From NCBI GenBank assembly GCA_013115135.1, contig JABANP010000119.1, positions 1-64,000 of the forward strand: DNA of 64,000 nucleotides. Reading direction: 5' to 3'. Position 1 is the stretch's first letter; each line of letters starts with the position of its first letter. Shown piece after piece: positions 17,679 to 28,369 of the stretch. The notes beneath the pieces were generated by a model that searched no databases, was not told the origin of the DNA, and saw only the letters and a program-made list of their open reading frames with translations. The stretch comes from Perkinsus olseni (lineage: Eukaryota; Perkinsozoa; Perkinsida; Perkinsidae). The translations under genes and the position numbers were made by a program.

Positions 17679-20563
17679 ATGCAACAAGTATATTCGGGTA
17701 GCAGCATCGTCATGAACAACAACCGGGGTAATGGAAGCAGGGGGGTTAGTACTACAGCTGCCCCCATCACGAGAACGCGGGGGCCAACTCCTACGTCGCC
17801 TACCTACCCTACTCCTGCCAGCAGCAGCAGCAGTGCAGCCAGACTAGGAACGACACGGTCCTTCTCCTCTTGTGGTGACCCTCCCACACCTGGTAATCAG
17901 CAGATCTGTGACGGTGCCAACAATAGCAGCGATAACGCCACTAGAACACCCTATACAATGCCATCTACCACCACTACAGGAGCAGTCCCTCCGCCAGCAG
18001 CAGCTTCCACTGGTAGTAGTGTCCCCATCATGAACACTACTACTACCTACACCCTACGTAGCACCACCTTGGGGGCTAGTACATCTCTATTATCAGTATC
18101 ATCTAGTGATGGAGTAGCAGGGCTACCGTTGTCTAGTAGGCAACAGCAACAACAACAGCCGGGGACACCACAACAATACTGTCATGCTGCTGCTGCTATC
18201 ACTCCCAGCCACCAACAACACAATGTAGTACTGAATGTCCATGAGAGACCAGCACTGATGACAGCCTTCAGGTAGTACGGAGTATATCGGCAACTTCATC
18301 AAGATCAGTAACACCCGCAGCAGCTGCGGCGGCGGCTGTCATAGATGGGTTAACATTGAGTAGTGGCTCTGGTGGTGTGGTATTAGTGAGAACCAATAAC
18401 CCATCCTACTCTCCCGCCTCTGGTGGTCGTCGGACACCGGCCCTAGGAGAGGGCCCTGTCGCTGTAGCATCACCGCACCTGCCTACACCAGGATACTTCT
18501 ATGAGGTGCCCTCTCAAACTCACGGTTGTTCATGTCGATTCGAGCCTGTGGTCAGGATCATCACGGGCAAGGCCACACAACAACAGTAGCAGCAGCACGA
18601 CCTGCACCATCAACAGTAGTGAGGAGCATGTCACTAGACTCCACTGCTCAACATCATAATCAACTACCGCACAAAGGTGACAGGGAGTCAGCGTCGATGG
18701 CTGTCTCCCGCTGGTTCCCATCAAAACTTCCTATAACGATTATCATCCAGCACCACACATCATGACTGCTGCTGCTGGTGCTGGTGATGGTGTGGTACTG
18801 TCGCATGTGCTGCAGCCAATGCTGGATGCACTGGAGAAACGGCTGTGTGATAGGATGGATACTTTGTAAGGGACCAGCGGCAGCAGCAGCATCATAATCC
18901 AGGAGCGTTGTGGTTCAGTGAGAAGTCCTATGAAGAGCGTATTGATAGTGTGAGAACTGAGTAAGGCATCGTTATCATCATCATGCTACTGCGTCTATAT
19001 CGACTCGCTAACTTTATTCATCATCAGCTTGTCCGATCTTATCAATACAACAGCTGCACGATTACAGCAATACAGCGATCATAGTATTACTACTGGTGAC
19101 GGAGGAGAAGGCTGCTGTTGCTGCCACTTCCCTTCATCGTCATCAACAGTGTCCTCTGATATCGCGGAGGAGGCTGTTGCTGATGATGACCCTCCCCCTG
19201 TGTACTGCCACCGTCACCCCTCCGGCGTCTCGAGTGATGTGTGCTCATCTTGCTGTCCCTTTCGACACCAACAGCATCACCCGTCCAGTCATCATCATCA
19301 TGCTGGCTCTCGAGCATGCCCCCCTGGGTTCACTGCCGCTAGAAGTGGCTCAAGCCTTCGGTTTACTGAGGATGGAGATCAGGAGTCGCTCTCCCCTCGC
19401 TTAGAGGTATTAGCATAGCAGCAGCAGGCAGGCCCTTCCGATTCGTTAATAATAGGAGGGGCTGCTGTTGCCATCAAGGGGCTGTGGTGGTGGTAGTGGC
19501 TGTAGATGGGGCTGCTCTTGTCGAGTGCAGCAGCACCCGAGAGGGCATCCCCATCAACGTGTCCCCGCCCGTCGGCAGAGTATCGCCAATAGTATCATTG
19601 GCGCTGGGAAGGGAGAAGTGCCGATCTGGGACCTCATGGACGGGTGGTCCTAACCTCATCATCATAGTGATGCAGCACTGTCCATCTCACAGGCCTGTGG
19701 ATGTTATGGCGCCTCCTGCTCCTCCTCCGCCTGCCGGTGGTGCTGCTCATCCAATGCCGGACGCTGCAGAGTCTCTCCATCCTAAATCCCCAGTGAAGGA
19801 CCCTCAGATACAGGTATCATCATTATTGTTGTTGTTGAGCCTACCTACCCGCGCACGCCCATAACGCCGTCTACGGTCCGAGACGGGACTTAACACGGAC
19901 TTGCAGCACAGTCCCGTCTCGTCTTCTTTCGACTATCCTACCTCTTCTCGTTGGGAGTTGTTGTCTTCTACGGTGGTTGCGATCGTTTGTGATTATACTG
20001 AGTAGCACGATCTGTCAGGTCCCATCGCTTAGACTTCCGGTATCCTCGTCACCATCCTCATCGTCGTCATCGTCGTCGACTTCCATGCTACAACAATACG
20101 AGGTGGTGATCGGCAGTGCATGATGAGCAATACACGGCAGTTGTCCACAGGCAGCTGAGACAGATCGTCGTCGTATTAGAAAGGAGAGGAAGAGGGAGAA
20201 GGCGGAGATGCAGAGGGAGAGGATACATCAGAGACATCAACAACTGCAACATGTGAAGTAGAACGACAACAGCAGCAATAACAGCATGGCAGCCATGGTG
20301 CTCATTACCATCATTTCAGGGCACATCTGCGTCATCTTGATGAGGTTTTAGCAGCCAAGAGAGCTCAGCTTTTCTCTTCAACCGATTCTGGCCGACCGGC
20401 ACCAGCATCAGGAGCTCACGATGATATCCGTGCAACCAGCATGATACCACCACCACCCGAGATAGTTGTCGACCAGCACCATCATCAGAAGGATGGGGTG
20501 GAGGATTATCATCCCATCACTTCTCCTACAGCCGAGCATCGGCGGACAGAAGCTAGGGAATGA
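17679..20563 (+). CDS. Unknown Ser/Thr/Pro-rich protein with coiled-coil segments, multi-exon
   Basis: I do not recognise the family. Coding style is clear in several blocks: a disordered Ser/Thr/Pro/Asn-rich N-terminus (17679-18274), 18291-18511 and 18562-18680 (after a phase-0 50-nt intron), a helical block (about 18760-18960, with LDALEKRLCDRMDTL then WFSEKSYEERIDSVRTE), a Cys/His-rich block (19029-19406), a Pro-rich block (about 19660-19815), a Lys/Arg/Glu/Gln coiled coil (about 20159-20264) and a final exon (20348-20563) ending in a TGA. The ATG at 17679 is the first in frame. Exon joins in the middle are incomplete, and near 18866 the frame has to slip one base to stay open, suggesting a sequencing indel or a missed intron. 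The His- and Gln-rich runs come from CAT/CAG repeats. Confidence 0.5.
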
Positions 20564-20806
20564 CGCCTACTGCTGATGCTGTTGTTGTTTATGAAGTTCC
20601 GAGGCGTACATTAAACCGGTGTCATCAATATCCTGCTGCTCATGCTGTTGTTGTTCGTTGGTGATGATGCATGACTGCCATCATTGAATTGACTATCTTC
20701 ATTTGTTTCGTGATGAACATGATCACAACTCCTTGTTACGTTGTTACATTTCGATAGTATCATCATCATTGACCATCACCATCATCCAGGTTTCCGTAAT
20801 ATCACA

Positions 20807-21975
20807 ATGGGCTGCACCGCGTCGACTCCCGATGTTCTCCTGCCAGACCCCGAGCCTGGTCAGGAGCATTCATTCAAGGTCGGTCGGGCACTGGGGCGAA
20901 GACCGTAATCATCGTCATCACTCTCTGATAGATTAAGAAGGCAGGCCTCCTCTCCAAGGGCTATAATGTTTATAATATGGACAAGCAGCTGTGGCTGTAT
21001 ATAAGGTCATCATCATTATGACCCAATTCAGCTGAATTCGGTGCTGATGGATAGGTCATTGAGCAGCTTCTGGGACAAGGATCCCGACTTCACACTCGAG
21101 AACTTCGTACGGGATGATGATGAACGCGGAGAGGTATCCGACTCTGTGGGGTCCGGGTAGGTCAGTGAACTCGCAGGTATTGGGGCGATGCGCTCTTGGT
21201 AAGCTAGATGAGGATTATAAGAAGGAAGTGGACTGGGAGACAGACTCAGACGATAGGTACGCGACTTTGACAGCTATCGGTCAGTCTACGTTTGTGACCA
21301 ACTCAGTGACTTCTCCCTTGACGATCTCTTCGATTTCGATGATGACGATGAGTTGAAGGTGAAGGTGAAGTTTAAGGCGAAAAGGGAAGCAAGTTTTAAA
21401 AACGCGAAAGGTGAAGAGTTCGCACACCTGAAAGTGAAGGTAAACACATAATTAGACGACGGGCTGTCGCCGTAGCTGCTCGTGTTAGGTGAAAGGGAAA
21501 GCAAAGGTTGAGGTGACTATGAATGAGGGCTCTGGAGGAGCTACGACGGAACTTTGGAGTGCCAAGTCAGCCATCAAGAAAGTTTACTATACCCTCGTAT
21601 GTTGTGGTCTGATCGACTGTTCGAGAGTAAAAGCATTCCCGTCATCTTCAGACCATCAACGGTGTTGAGGTCCCCGTGGAGTTCAGTAATCATAAGTGGC
21701 AGGACTGGGATCGTCAATGGAAGATCCCTGGGCTGCTCACAGCGACTTACGATGCCAAGTTCGGTACCGATGAAGTCTTCGTCGATACTAAGTGCCTCGA
21801 GGCTCCACCTGCTGATGTAAGGGGCATTGCTCAGACGAGAATAGATGCGTATCATTGTTAGCTGCTGCTGGTTGGCTTCGCCATGGCTTACTTCATGCAT
21901 CCCTCGAACTACCTCTCCCGCGCCGAAAATGAGGCCCAGTCCTATGCCAGGCAGGTGCTAAGAAGACATTCTTAG
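20807..21975 (+). CDS. N-myristoylated LURP-one/tubby-C-like (scramblase-fold) protein
   Basis: The protein begins MGCTAST, a good N-myristoylation plus palmitoylation signal, so it should sit on a membrane. Exons can be joined with 43-59 nt introns: HSFK then KAGLLSKGYNVYN (intron ~20879-20937), another split inside an Arg codon before SLSSFWDKD, then blocks ending in DDLFDFDDDDELKVK, TINGVEVPVEF and FGTDEVFVDTKCL. The last exon encodes a hydrophobic helix (LLLVGFAMAYF). Twisted beta strands ended by a buried hydrophobic helix is the tubby C-terminal/LOR/phospholipid-scramblase fold; the FxVYxxDxxLW start also fits. Family assignment is by pattern only. The Asp-rich loop (DFDDDDE) could bind calcium, but that is speculation. 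The stop is TAG at 21973-21975. Confidence 0.55.
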
Positions 21976-22134
21976 TCACATAGCCTCACACCCATACCTC
22001 TTGATAGTCGAGAGAGGTTTTTCTTTTATCATGACTTTTGTGTCAACGGTGTGTGCTCTCCTTGCTGCTGCCACTTGCGTTTTGTAGTCGGCGACTGGAG
22101 GGACTGGTAGTGCATCTGTAGTGTGAATGCCTCT

Positions 22135-22831
22135 ATGGCGATTGCAGGACAGCATGGATACACTCCCGAGTCTAAGTTGTGGCCTACTTTGTTACAACGG
22201 GGATACCAACCCGTCAAGGACCCAATCGGCCGTAGGGGGGACTCCTAGCCGTGTACACTCATTTGCCAGGGGCTGGAGATGACGACCGTCCACTCGGACA
22301 CGATACACACAATCTATTCCTATACGATAAGAAGAATAAGAATAGACTATTCCTTGTGACAATTGCGCAGTCGGAGAATATCTCTCTCAAAGAGCTGGCC
22401 AAGAGAGTGAGTCGATGTTGTTCTAGTAGCGTCATTCATTGAGATGTTTTGGCAGCTGGGAGCGAAGGAAGTGAGGTTCGCTGGCTCCGAGCAGGCGGAG
22501 ATGTGCTTCGAGTTACAGAGGGGATGCATAACATGCTTGAGTCTCGTGAATGATACCGAAAATAAGTGAGGCTTTACGAGCACCATTTGTAAAGGGCATC
22601 ATCCTGTGTGGGAAGGGTTCAGTGGGTGGTGTCGACGAAGGTCGTCGGGCTTGATAAGATGTGCGTATGTGCCGGCTGTCTCGACCCCAAGGATCACACC
22701 CAACATAATGTCGTAACGATAAGCACACGAGAGGTGAGGTTCCCGCCGTAGTGCTCCCATCCCCGTGTTATTCACAGGTTTCCGAGTTGATTCCTCAGCA
22801 TTGGAATGAGAGGATTGCGATCAGTATATGA
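22135..22831 (+). CDS. YbaK/ProX-domain aminoacyl-tRNA deacylase (PRORSD1-like)
   Basis: Free-standing trans-editing enzyme that would remove wrongly attached amino acids from tRNA (typically Ala from tRNA-Pro) in the cytosol. Recognisable stretch: HDTHNLFLYDKKNKN, LFLVTIAQSENISLKELAKR, then LGAKEVRFAG after a 49-nt intron (about 22408-22456), LVNDTENK, and after a second intron VVGLDKMC...HNVVTISTRE, the last strands of the fold. The final exon after a third intron (about 22739-22783) ends with TGA at 22829-22831. The lysine expected early in the domain (FLYDKK) is present. The 5' end is uncertain: a first exon from the ATG at 22135 (MAIAGQHGYTPESK) is plausible but its join to the exon at about 22235 is not resolved. 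Confidence 0.68.
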
Positions 22832-23741
22832 CGGCCGTTGTATCATGTGCTACTCATATTTTAATTTTTTGTTTGCGAAGAGAATGATGTTGAGTCGCGA
22901 TGAGTCAGAACTGAAGCTCTCAACTAAAGTCCATTATGATTGTTAGAAAGTATGACATGCAGTTAAAATCATCCATTGTAAGTGTACAGTATACTAGCAT
23001 ATTGTCCACGATTAGAGCTTCGACCGGTTATGAGGGAGTCTTGGACAGCCGCGGAGCAACGGATTACTCCCTCGGCGAAAGAGATAATCACGTTGTCTCA
23101 AAGGCGCAGACAAAGTAATAGCAGAACCTTTTTGGTATGATCGACTTGCTGGTAACTGAGTAAGGACGAGATGAAGATAAGAGAGTGGTAACTGGCATCA
23201 TTACATGCAGTACTGTCAAGTATTCATTTTCCCTTAGCGATAACGGATTCTCGAACTTGCAAGTAATGCCGACCCGCCTTCGAATAACTATCGTTCATCA
23301 GCCCTGTTGAAACATAAGATCGCGGTATTAGTAACCTCTAATGCAAGGACAATTAGGGAAAACGACAAGGGAAATGGCCGCTGACCTCTCCTTCGTGCGG
23401 ATCGCCTCTGCAGCAGTGTTCATGAGTTGCCTGCGGTGACCTTCTACTGTTATCTTCACGCAGGCTCTTCTGTCGATCTGACGATCACTGAGATCGACGG
23501 ACTCACCATAAGTCAATAAAACTACTTTTACGCTTATTATTCCGAGTGCAATTAGTCGCTCCGCCCGCTTCATGTTGCATTCCAGTGGTGATACAATCAT
23601 TTGGTGTCACATGCGTGCTTGGGGGTGGACGCTCGGACGGAGTGATGACAACCCCTTCCAAGTCACCGGCAGTTATGGGTGGTGAACCCTCCATCTCTGC
23701 TCTGAGTGGCATAGTGTCTTTGCGTGTCCAAAACTAGAGCC
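22832..23741. other. Intergenic, no gene supported
   Basis: About 900 bases between a plus-strand and a minus-strand gene, so both ends are 3' ends. Short frames on the minus strand (23328-23600, 23503-23712) lack coding character. Confidence 0.45.
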
Positions 23742-24719
23742 CTACCTATCACCGTCCTCCAATGGCATACAATCATTAATTATACTGGACAATGACAACG
23801 GTCTGGGCTTGGGCCGGAGCACCACTGGTGGCCGATTGATGTCATGTTCAGCAGCCTCTCCAACATCACGCTCTTCCATCAGTGCATCATCATCATCATC
23901 ATCATCATTGTCGTCAAACAAATCTCCTCCATTGGGTGGTTCCTGCACGTTACCACTACCCGAAGGGAGTCTGGTGTCCGTGAGCCTCACCTCAAAGACC
24001 ACTGATGCATCGTCATCAGCGTCACCGAGGTTGGAGGTATCATCACCGTAATCGACTTCTATCGGATCATCCTCAGGAAGGTGTAATACTAAATTGCCGA
24101 TAGCAACGGTTGTATCGACAATCGGGTGCGCTGGTCCCTGTTGGGTGATCCCTGATGTATGATTATCATCAACGCAGCGTCGCTCGACTTTATCAGGATC
24201 TGTCGTTGGAGTACCCTTCGATAACCCCTCTGCCATGGCGTCAGAGGGGCCCTTCAGAGAGCTGCCGCTATCGTTATGCTGAGCTGCTCCATCTGAACCC
24301 CCTATCGATGATGGCTTCATCTCCTGGGTGGCCGGGGAAGCCTCTCCGATAGGATTCCCCTCAGGTTGGTCGATATCGCCAGTGTTATTGCTTGTCTCAG
24401 CGGCATGTGGGTCCAACTCGACCTCGGAATTGTCTTCAGTTCTCCTTTTCTTCGTCCCTTTGCCACATCCCTTCTTCGATCGTCGCTTCCGTTTCTGCGG
24501 GGCCTCGTCTGCTTGCACACGATCGTTACTCTTCTTCCCTCTAGACTTCCTCTTGGGAGCTGGGTTATCTTCGACGACCCCACTGGATCGAGTGGAGCCT
24601 TCAGCTCCGCCGTGCACGACACGGCCGCCATCTCCAGCTTGCACCCCTCTGGCGACCCCCTGAGAGCGAACGGCTATGATTCAAGAGAATGACTATGCCG
24701 TTACCATAGAGGAAGTCAT
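23742..24719 (-). CDS. Acidic/basic low-complexity nuclear protein, unknown
   Basis: Two exons: a tiny first exon (24719-24705, M-T-S-S-M), a 45-nt GTAACG...CTCAG intron (24704-24660), then one long frame to 23742, giving about 310 residues. The N-terminal third has dense Lys/Arg clusters (PKRKSRGKK, QKRKRRSKKG, GTKKRR) that look like bipartite nuclear localisation signals. The rest is acidic and disordered, with a run of eight Asp (DDNDDDDDDDA) and a conserved-looking C-terminus (RPKPRPLSLSSIINDCMPL). No known domain. Role could be chromatin or nucleolar, by composition only. Confidence 0.6.
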
Positions 24720-24848
24720 CGTAGCTTTGACAGCTGTGGATGGGGTTGCTTCGACCGCTATGGACTTCACTGTATCGGCGGTTGTCTGGACCGCTACATG
24801 CCTACAACAGGTAGAGGTGATGCTATGATACTGGCTCTTCTAGCTGCC

Positions 24849-25520
24849 TTACTCTAACTTATTCATGTACCCATATGATATGACACAGATGACAGCGGTA
24901 TCATCAGCATTAGATGACGACTTCCTCTCAATGGGAGTGGTCACCGCTTTCGCAAACTCCCCTAGCATCACATAAGGAAGTCCAGAGGCTTGCCATACTA
25001 CCGGCAAGGGAGCATCCTGAAGGGCAGTCTCAGCTTGGTCCATTGCCTCAGTGGCCATTATATGACCACCCCACCGCAGGTACAACTGCTGCTGCTGCTG
25101 CCACCGTTGCGGCGTAACTGATGGCCACAGCTCCCATGCATGATGCTTGACCATTTCTCTGTTGCTTGCCCGTTCTCCTCCGCCGGCGGAGGAAGGTGAA
25201 GAGTTTACGTATTGGAGTCTTGTCTCTCCAGGACAAGCTGAGGGCAGGGAGGAAATAACTGTAACTGCGGACTCCGCCCATACCCACTTTATCTGGAACT
25301 TTCCGCAGCTAACAGTCTCACTACCGTCTGTGTTGAGCAACTCGGGGGTTAGCCTTATAACCAGCCATTGTGGCGAGGTTATAGTAGGATGCTGAACAAG
25401 GCAATCACCAGCTTTCTGCTGCTGCTGCTGCTGTTGTGTATGATCCTCATGAGGCATGATCCTGGCACCATTATTAGCCGCTGCCATTTGGCGCTCTTCG
25501 CGGCAGAGAGAAGTCGACAT
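24849..25520 (-). CDS. Hypothetical Gln-rich protein, exon structure uncertain
   Basis: Open frame of about 223 codons from ATG (MSTSLCREERQ) with a Gln run near residue 34 and non-repetitive segments such as SPQWLVIRLTPELL, SCGKFQIKW, GLPYVMLGEFAKAV and ICVISYGYMNKLE. At least one intron is likely (GTATGGGCGG...CCCTCAG near 25285-25240), because composition changes there and another frame looks coding. I do not recognise a family. Confidence 0.4.
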   Translation of the reverse strand: MSTSLCREERQMAAANNGARIMPHEDHTQQQQQQQKAGDCLVQHPTITSPQWLVIRLTPELLNTDGSETVSCGKFQIKWVWAESAVTVISSLPSACPGETRLQYVNSSPSSAGGGERASNREMVKHHAWELWPSVTPQRWQQQQQLYLRWGGHIMATEAMDQAETALQDAPLPVVWQASGLPYVMLGEFAKAVTTPIERKSSSNADDTAVICVISYGYMNKLE

Positions 25521-26137
25521 AATAATGGAATGGCTGATCGGGTAGAGGCGATAGAATTTACACTCGAGACACAAGAGATGAGGGTAGAGATCGATACGAC
25601 TAGGTGGAGCAGAGGAAGAAGAACAACAACGATGATGATGATGACCATTCAACGAGCTAGTACTACTAGTCTGGTGGTGGAACATACGTAAATCAGTTAT
25701 AATAATAATAGCAGAACAGGCCACTACTGGGGGGAAGGCGGGGGCGGCGGCGGCAGGGAACAACAGTCATAGTAGCCGCCTCCGCCGGCGGCGCTCATGT
25801 TGTCTACGTGAAGGAGTACAGCTATTGAGTAGGTTGTGTAAGGCAGCTGAAGTGTGGAGAGCCCAAGATGAGGAGTTAGCAGCGATGGTTACGGGGTAGT
25901 TATGAATGGTACGTTGAGGTAATAATCCAGTGACGCTGTAGACAAGTAGATGATGACACCATCATCATCATCGAGTCGAGATTCTATGAATGCTTAAAAA
26001 AGGGAAGCAATGATGGCGATCATTGAAGGCTTCTCACAAACCCATACAAGCAATAAGACCTCGGCCACATAAGGCCCGAGGATAGCAAGAGTAGTAAGCA
26101 ATCATCAAGTGGTAGGGGTAGTAGCATTATGTTCAAC

Positions 26138-27989
26138 TTAACGTAGGGTAGTCAACACAGCTGCTGCTGCTGCTGCTACCGCTGCAGAGGTCTTGCAGAT
26201 GGTCCTGGAAGTACGGGGCAGCAAGCCCTTCTTCACAGGTGATACGATGGCTAGGGCAAACCCTGAAATCATGTGGCACGGAAAGCAGTTATCATATGCC
26301 AGTGATACTGACATCGTCCTGCTAAGGGTCAACACTAAGTGAGTTAGCAATGATGACTTTGACGAAGGATTGGGGTGCCACGAAAGCTACAACGCTACAG
26401 GTAGCAGCCGCAAGCTTACTTCAGCATTGCACCCGCCAAGCTCACTGCAGCAGGAGAGGCTTCTTCGGGTACGATATCAGAGAGGGGTACTACTCTCGAC
26501 ACAAGCCTCATATGGGACCTATAGTCATACAGGTGGGCAGGCATCGCTGCGGGAGCCCCCCCCCCATACCTCCACAGCGGTAGGGTGTCAGCCTCAGGCC
26601 AGGTAGCCTCATCTGGGGCACCGAGAATAGCAAATATTTTGCATATCTGATCCTCAGGGGAAGAGCCTGAGATGGATGATCCCTGTGGTGATATCACCAT
26701 CATCCTCACTGGAGGGCATCATTATCATCACCTGTCACGAAGGCCTTCCCACGTAGCATCTCTAATATGATGCAACCAATACTCCACACATCGAGTGGTT
26801 CACCGTAAGCTGTTGAGCCGAGAAGAGCTTCAGGAGCTCTGTACCACAGCGTCACAACCTAACACACTGGATGCTCGGGTCAACCTGGGAGGGCTCCTTA
26901 CATCAACCGCTAGAGGGCCGGTAGGGATGCCTATCTCCCTAGCCAGACCGAAGTCAGCTATCTTAATGTCACTGCAGTCCCAATTGAGGAGTATGTTATG
27001 CGGCTTGAGGTCTCTGTGGAGTATCTGTAGTGTCGAACAGTAGCGTAGTATTGGGTGGTGCTTGGGAGAGGCATCGAGGACTCCTCTGTGGCTCTGGTGG
27101 ATACTCTTTCGGATCACGTTGCCCTTGGTAATTCCGTGAGCAACCGTCATTATCATAGCGGCCCGATTCGTGAGCCCAGCCTCAGTGCCAAGACACTGAA
27201 TGCGGGCGCCACACAAAGGCGAGGCGTGTAGCATCGCTGTAGATGATGATAGCAGTGTTCTGTCTGGTTTCACCTCGGTTTGCTAGGATTACGGTCGGGG
27301 GGTAGCCGACCCATGATACCTTATGGGAATGCAAGTAAGCAACGCCTTCCAGAACTCCATGTGAAATATGCTTAACTAGACTGTCCTCGAGGCCACCCTC
27401 CCCTAACAGAGATTATCACCGCATAAGTGTAGGACACTGGTGGGTATTACCTCCTGTTGAGAGGTCTATAAAGCGAGCAAGATCTTGTTGGTAAAAATCA
27501 AAGACCAAGTATATGGTGGAGGCTTTCAGGTCTACCGTGAATCCGCGTAGTCTGGAAATGAGAAGTCAGCAATTGGGAAGAATATGCACTGCATGGTACA
27601 TACTCCACAATGTTGGGGTGATGTAGTGCCTGGAGGAGGCCTATTTCCCGAAGGACAGATGCAGGGATGCCTGTGAAGGGCGAAGAACAAGCCTATCGGA
27701 TGCTGCTGATGCTCGCCACCTTCCGATTCATCTCGCAACTTGATCGTCTTCACAGCACAAATCCTCCCACTCATCTAACAATAGGAGGATAGGGTAGATG
27801 ACTATAATGACGTTGGAGTAGTACAGAATCTTCGTCATCGCCGTCGTCTACAGAACGACGATGCCAACGGGCTTTGTAAACTTTCCCGTAAATGCCCTCC
27901 CCAACCAGTGCCATTAGCTCCATAGGGAACTGCTGCTGCTGCTTTTGACGATGGTGATGTATACTGGAACGTGTATCAAGCAATGACAT
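26138..27989 (-). CDS. Cyclin-dependent-kinase-like protein kinase (CDK8/CDK family)
   Basis: Ser/Thr kinase spread over about nine exons. Read 5' to 3': glycine loop [11 protein letters not shown]; after a ~77-nt intron, [13 protein letters not shown] with the catalytic lysine; after a phase-1 intron, [20 protein letters not shown], a PSTAIRE-type cyclin helix written [47 protein letters not shown] catalytic loop; DFGLAR (canonical DFG); [10 protein letters not shown] and [12 protein letters not shown]; then [15 protein letters not shown] and a final R-M-S...A segment. All key catalytic residues are present. HDL-like insertion spacing and the F-D-F/Y hinge resemble CDK8-type kinases, but subtype is unsure. 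An intron of about 300 nt (27330-27029) splits the segment just before HRDLK, much longer than neighbouring introns. The start chosen is ATG at 27989 (MSLLDTRSS); the C-terminal exon ending at 26138 is weak. Confidence 0.82.
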
Positions 27990-28369
27990 TCGACGGAAGC
28001 GGTGAGCAGCAGTCCTGAGCCAGAACCTGGTTGACCCGCACAAACTTTGTGCCACAAAGACCTTACACAACAACACAAGGTAGCCCCTTCAAGAGGATAC
28101 TGAGAGAGTATCTACTAGTACCATACTAACGTCATCATCATCATCGTAGTGGCGGTGGTGAAGATCCTTCGATAAGATAATCCCGTCTCGAAGGATAACA
28201 ACAGCACGCGCATCAGGTAACACCACGGCCGCATCAGGCGAGACTGTAGATGATCATAGCGGAATCGGAAGATAATGATGATGATGATGCCTCGACTGCC
28301 AAAATGTGATGATTATATACACAATATTATAGCCGATGATGGGTGGTCTTAATATGAGTATTGTTATTA

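Noticed and set aside
22214..22230. 17-nt GTAGGG...CTAG intron in the YbaK gene
   Set aside because: The upstream exon is not secure; the same frame change could come from a different first exon. Not enough to claim an ultra-short intron.
23880..26180. CAT and CAG triplet runs as a CRISPR or satellite array
   Set aside because: Short triplet runs (8 or fewer units) scattered through coding and non-coding DNA; no spacer structure.
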